Below, piece after piece: positions 60,605 through 64,000 of a stretch of DNA of 64,000 bases. Positions within the stretch are counted from its first letter, which is position 1, and each line of letters begins with the position of its first letter. Origin of the DNA: Arcobacter acticola (lineage in GTDB: Bacteria; Campylobacterota; Campylobacteria; Campylobacterales; Arcobacteraceae); contig NZ_CP042652.1 of the NCBI RefSeq assembly GCF_013177675.1, forward strand, positions 1,364,001-1,428,000, written 5' to 3'. The notes under the pieces are model-generated. The model saw nothing but the letters and a program-made list of their open reading frames with translations. It had not been told where the DNA came from and did no database searches. The position numbers and the translations under genes were made by a program.

Positions 60605-61060
60605 TATAAACCTTTTCTTTTAAATTTTTAATATTATATCACAATGAGGGGTTTTTATCAATATATATTTTTTTTAATTCCTATAAGTAATAGATTACAA
60701 GTGTTTCTTTCTTTTCCATTTTTTTAAAGTTCTTTTTTCTATCATGGGACTTAGTGATTTTATAACTTTACCTTTATTAGTAATTCTAAATGACACTTGA
60801 TACTTCTTAATATAGCCATTTAGGGACGAAATAGGGGACAATTAAGTTATGAATTAGTAGATTTTTTATATTAAAAAATATAAATTAGTTGATTTAATTA
60901 CTTATTTTACTGTACGTTCTATGAATTAAGATTATATGGTTTACAAATATACTAGTGAAAAAAATAAGGTTAAAAATTAATAATTTCATATTCTTTTTTG
61001 TGAATATTCGATAGAGTGTACTATATAAAAACAATTAATGAAAGTCTAATAAAAAGGTCA
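60605..61060. other. Mostly gene-free gap with a possible coding remnant
   Basis: About 455 bp. On the minus strand near 60695-60845 a short open stretch reads GYIKKYQVSFRITNKGKVIK and continues basic; it has only a TTG start and looks like a remnant. The rest is AT-rich without visible structure. Confidence 0.3.
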
Positions 61061-61336
61061 ATGATGGTAAAAAAATTAATATTAATAGGATTACTAAGTA
61101 CATTAACTTATGCAGATACACCTGAAAATATAATTAGTGTCAGCGGAATTATAACAGATATTAGCCAAGGAAGTAAATATAAAACAATTCGTATTTTATT
61201 AGATGATGGTAGTCAAATTAGAGCTAAAGTTTATCGAACATCAAGACTAAATGAAAAAGAACGAGTACTTGGAAGTTGTAGTAACTATAAATATGGAGAA
61301 TATCAAAGTTGTACATTATCAAAAATCATACATTGA
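61061..61336 (+). CDS. Small secreted OB-fold-like protein
   Basis: The open frame begins at a GTG (61016), but the signal peptide (MVKKLILIGLLSTLTYADTP) starts at the paired ATGs 61061/61064, after AAAAAGGTCA, so I start there. The mature part is about 72 residues of beta-strand character (VSGIITDISQGSKYKTIRIL, DGSQIRAKVYR) with two Cys near the C-terminus. Periplasmic; function unknown. The 3' end overlaps the DUF1853 gene. Confidence 0.6.
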   Translation: MMVKKLILIGLLSTLTYADTPENIISVSGIITDISQGSKYKTIRILLDDGSQIRAKVYRTSRLNEKERVLGSCSNYKYGEYQSCTLSKIIH

Positions 61337-62148
61337 ATAATCAGCTTAAAGGTTTTTATAACACACCAGCTTTATTTGAAAATGATTATTATGGTTTCAC
61401 TCAATTTGAACTAGAAGATATTGATGTTGAGAATTTTGATATAAGTAATATTCAAATACTACAACAACTTCCCCTAGGAAAGAGAGTAGAGTACTTTTTT
61501 GATGCTCTTATTACTTACTCTTTAAATTATGAAAGAGTTTTAAAAAATATACAAATTATTCATGATAAACACACTCTTGGTGAATTGGATTTTATTATTT
61601 ATGATAAAAAAAGAGATAAATATATTCATATAGAAATGCAGTATAAGTTTTATCTTTATGATGAGAGTTTTGAAAATGAAATTGATAGATATATTGGTCC
61701 CAATAGAAATGATACTTTAGTTTTAAAACTGCAAAGACTAAAAGAGAAACAGTTTCCTTTACTTTTTAAAGAAGAAACAAAATCTTATATACCAAACATT
61801 GATTTAAATAACATAGAGCAAAAGATTCTTTTCAAATGCAATATTTTTCTTCCAAGACATCTAAAAAACAAAAAATTATCTCTTATAAACAATGATTGTG
61901 TTAGTGGTTATTATTTAAGTTTTAAAGAATTTATTGCTGATGATTCTTTTAAAAATATCACTTTGTTCGTTCCCCATAGATTTGATTGGTTAAGTGCTCC
62001 TTCTTCAAATGAAAACTGGAAAAGTTATAATGAAGTAAAAGATGATATTGAATACTTTATTAATCTAAAGGCTTCGCCTCTTATTTGGTCAAAATATACA
62101 AATAATGGTGAAATAGTTATTGAAAGATTTTTTGTTACTTTTTGGTAA
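61309..62148 (+). CDS. DUF1853-family protein
   Basis: A protein of about 270-279 residues matching DUF1853: LPLGKRVEYFFDALITYSLN near residue 55, IIHDKHTLGELDFIIYD, YIHIEMQYKFYLYD and GPNRNDTLVLKLQRLKEKQF. The pattern E-x-x-F, then G-E-L-D-F and H-x-E-x-x-x-K-F resembles a PD-(D/E)xK nuclease fold; activity is unproven. TTG at 61309 or 61333 could start it; 61333 avoids most of the overlap with the preceding gene. Confidence 0.75.
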   Translation: MYIIKNHTLNNQLKGFYNTPALFENDYYGFTQFELEDIDVENFDISNIQILQQLPLGKRVEYFFDALITYSLNYERVLKNIQIIHDKHTLGELDFIIYDKKRDKYIHIEMQYKFYLYDESFENEIDRYIGPNRNDTLVLKLQRLKEKQFPLLFKEETKSYIPNIDLNNIEQKILFKCNIFLPRHLKNKKLSLINNDCVSGYYLSFKEFIADDSFKNITLFVPHRFDWLSAPSSNENWKSYNEVKDDIEYFINLKASPLIWSKYTNNGEIVIERFFVTFW

Positions 62149-62170
62149 AAGAGATTAATTTATCTCTTTT
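62147..62170. terminator. Bidirectional terminator between DUF1853 and pepD
   Basis: A 9-bp perfect stem AAAAGAGAT/ATCTCTTTT with a 6-nt loop between two convergent stop codons. Confidence 0.75.
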
Positions 62171-63447
62171 AAAATTTCTTTTATTACCACATATACATTT
62201 TCAACAGATTTTATAGAAACTTGCTCTTTTTTTGAGTGAGGAAAGTTAATTGTAGGGCCTATTGATGCTACTTTTATATGTGGATAAATATCTTTAAATA
62301 TTGCACATTCAAGTCCTGCATGAATAGCTTCTAATGATGCACTTGGATTGATTTTTTTATAAACTTCTAGTACTTTTGATGTAAATTCATTTATATCTGG
62401 TTTCCATGCTGGATACTTTCCATTTGTGCTTACTGTGAAATTATGATTTTCTAATATTTCTATTGTTTCATCTTTTAGATTTTTCAAATCATCATTATCC
62501 ATAGAACGAGCACTTAATTCTATTTTTACACTATCTAAGTCGGTTTTTATTATGGCAATATTAATTGAGCTTTGAACTACATTTAACTCACTATTCATAT
62601 CTCTTACACCATTTTCAAAATCATAAATAAAATCAATAATATTATCATCAAAGATATTTAAATGCTCACTTTTAGCTTCAATCTTTTCAATAATCATATT
62701 TTCATGACTTGCTATTGGAGTTTTAGAACTTGCTATTATTGCTTTTACATTTACAGGAATTGAGTTTATTCTCTCTCCTCCATTTATGTCAAGAAGTTTA
62801 CCTTCACACTCTTTTATTGTTTGAGCTATTAGTTTTATTCCATTTGGTATATTTTTATCTATATCAACACCACTGTGTCCACCTTGAAGTTTAGAGATTG
62901 AAATTTCATATAAATCAAGATTATCTGTATTTGGAATGATTTTTTTATTTGTATTAGATGCAAAAATATCAACACCACCTGCACAACCTATACAAATCTC
63001 ACCTTCTTCTTCACTATCAAGATTTAGCATATAAGTAGCATTTAGTGGTAGATTAAGATTATTAGCTCCTATAAGTCCTATCTCTTCATCTGAAGTAAAT
63101 AGAAACTCTCCATCGTAGTTCTCTTGCATTAAAGCAATCATATAAGAACAACCAATTCCATTGTCACTTCCAAGTGTAGAATCAGCAGCACTCAAAATAT
63201 CACCATTTTCTACAATTTGTGGAACGCAATTATCTTTTAAACAAACTATGTCATAGTGGGATTGGAAAACTACTTTCGCTTTTGAATTCTCTTTTTTACA
63301 TAAAATATTATTATGTTCATCACTTAGACATATATAATCAAACTGCTTTGATAGCTTTTTCATATGATTTATAAATGGCTCATGAGTTCCTGAACATCTA
63401 GGTATTGCTGTTATCTCTTTGAAAATATTTATTATATTATTTTGCAT
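62155..63447 (-). CDS. pepD: Aminoacyl-histidine dipeptidase (PepD-like, M20 family)
   Basis: A 430-residue zinc dipeptidase. Start IFKEITAIPRCSGTHEPFI and the metal motifs VVFQSHYDIVCLK (His, Asp), SAADSTLGSDNGIGCSYMIAL (Asp), LFTSDEEIGLIGA (Glu-Glu) and MLNLDSEEEGEICIGCAGG are typical of PepD; LQGGHSGVDIDKNIPNG is the lid-domain block. It hydrolyses Xaa-His and other dipeptides in the cytoplasm. Slightly shorter than E. coli PepD (about 485). Confidence 0.9.
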   Translation of the reverse strand: MQNNIINIFKEITAIPRCSGTHEPFINHMKKLSKQFDYICLSDEHNNILCKKENSKAKVVFQSHYDIVCLKDNCVPQIVENGDILSAADSTLGSDNGIGCSYMIALMQENYDGEFLFTSDEEIGLIGANNLNLPLNATYMLNLDSEEEGEICIGCAGGVDIFASNTNKKIIPNTDNLDLYEISISKLQGGHSGVDIDKNIPNGIKLIAQTIKECEGKLLDINGGERINSIPVNVKAIIASSKTPIASHENMIIEKIEAKSEHLNIFDDNIIDFIYDFENGVRDMNSELNVVQSSINIAIIKTDLDSVKIELSARSMDNDDLKNLKDETIEILENHNFTVSTNGKYPAWKPDINEFTSKVLEVYKKINPSASLEAIHAGLECAIFKDIYPHIKVASIGPTINFPHSKKEQVSIKSVENVYVVIKEILKEIN

Positions 63448-63468
63448 AAAAATCCTTAAAATTAATTA

Positions 63469-64000
63469 TTATATGTTAAGTGGTAATTTTATCTTAAAAT
63501 TTGCACCATCTTGACTATTTGTTACTGTTATTTCACCTTTGCAATGATCTTTAATAATAATTTTACTCATATAAAGGCCAATTCCAGTACCTTCTTTTGC
63601 TTTTTTTGTAGAGAAATATGGATCAAAGATTTTATATATAATATCAGCTGATATTCCTTTTGCATTATCTTCTATATCTATTATTACAAAATCATTTTCT
63701 TTATAGGTTTTGATTTCTATTTTTTTATTTATTATCTCATTTTCAACTAATGCATCTTCTGCATTTTTTAATAAAATTAAAATTACTTGTTGGATTTCTG
63801 TTGTATAAGTAGTTATATTTTCATTAAATTCATAATTTTTAATTAATTGTATTTCTTTTGAGTCAAAAGATGTTTTTATTATATTTATGGCTTTTTCAAT
63901 AATATCTTCAAGTTTTGATTCTACTTTTTCTTTATCTGATTTAAAGAAATTTCTAAAATCATCAATTGTAAATGATAAATGTTGAGTATACTCTGTGATT
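63469..64000 (-). CDS. Sensor histidine kinase, C-terminal part (cut by window)
   Basis: 177 codons to the window edge. The visible part holds the end of the dimerisation helix (DDFRNFFKSDKEKVESKLED) and the HATPase domain: LILLKNAEDAL (N-box), IDIEDNAKGISADI (G1), IFDPYFSTKKAKEGTGIGLY (F and G2 boxes), ending in FKIKLPLNI. The G1 motif is DNAKGI rather than DNGGGI. It is closely similar in style to the kinase at 12858. Confidence 0.85.
   Translation of the reverse strand, partial: ITEYTQHLSFTIDDFRNFFKSDKEKVESKLEDIIEKAINIIKTSFDSKEIQLIKNYEFNENITTYTTEIQQVILILLKNAEDALVENEIINKKIEIKTYKENDFVIIDIEDNAKGISADIIYKIFDPYFSTKKAKEGTGIGLYMSKIIIKDHCKGEITVTNSQDGANFKIKLPLNI

Noticed and set aside
60695-60845. 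Small basic minus-strand open stretch as a real gene
   Set aside because: It has only a TTG start, no ribosome site and no recognised family; treated as a possible remnant.

Overview
The window is AT-rich and densely packed, and it reads as chromosome of an Arcobacter-like member of the Campylobacterota. The evidence is gene content: monomeric isocitrate dehydrogenase, a cbpA-hspR heat-shock pair under a HAIR-type operator, an Aer-like PAS protein next to a nitrate/nitrite-sensing (NIT) chemoreceptor, several kinases with the NIAHQWRQPLN H-box, a small periplasmic cytochrome c and an rsmH-ftsL pair. This assignment is inferred from gene families; no database search was possible.

Layout. Positions 1-4.7 kb are accessory: an SF2 helicase with PLD-like and DUF3427 domains that is split by one in-frame stop, a tripartite HipBST-type toxin-antitoxin operon behind a 20-bp inverted repeat, and a decayed integrase tail. 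Positions 5-9 kb hold a PAS protein and a chemoreceptor gene cleanly interrupted by an IS5-family element with a TTAA duplication. Positions 9-17.5 kb carry an ankyrin-OmpA lipoprotein, hspR and cbpA, an acyltransferase, a CheY/CheC/kinase operon and a rhodanese/FAD-oxidoreductase operon. Positions 17.6-21.9 kb are a complete D-alanylation operon in the order dltC-dltD-dltX-dltB-dltA, including a 46-residue DltX, which is notable in a Gram-negative. Then come a SelO-family protein, tRNA-Leu(CAA), an IS1380-family element, HU, rsmH, ftsL, an RND transporter and an NlpC/P60 lipoprotein.

Positions 33.2-37.8 kb hold a coenzyme-B12 glutamate mutase operon (glmS, glmE, a GlmL/MutL-like ASKHA protein) that ends in an adenylate-forming enzyme instead of methylaspartase. 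Positions 38-49.6 kb are core genes: HMA chaperone, icd, mltG, an AsmA-like protein, a LolC/E-like permease, secA, lolA and RNase P RNA. Positions 49.7-57.5 kb are accessory again: a second, different IS1380-family element with a TTTAA duplication, a metallophosphoesterase, an XRE/AbiEii toxin-antitoxin pair, a Fic protein, a gamma-glutamylcyclotransferase-like protein, a PPP-type phosphatase and a sirtuin. The window closes with ligA, a small-protein/GNAT pair that looks like a toxin-antitoxin module, a DUF1853 protein, a PepD-like peptidase and the 3' end of a histidine kinase.

The systems most worth follow-up are the dlt operon (with Asn where the second MBOAT histidine is expected), the orphan glutamate mutase plus adenylating enzyme (with a degenerate P-loop), the HipBST operon whose HipS has no tryptophan, and the unlisted small ORF in front of the GNAT gene.
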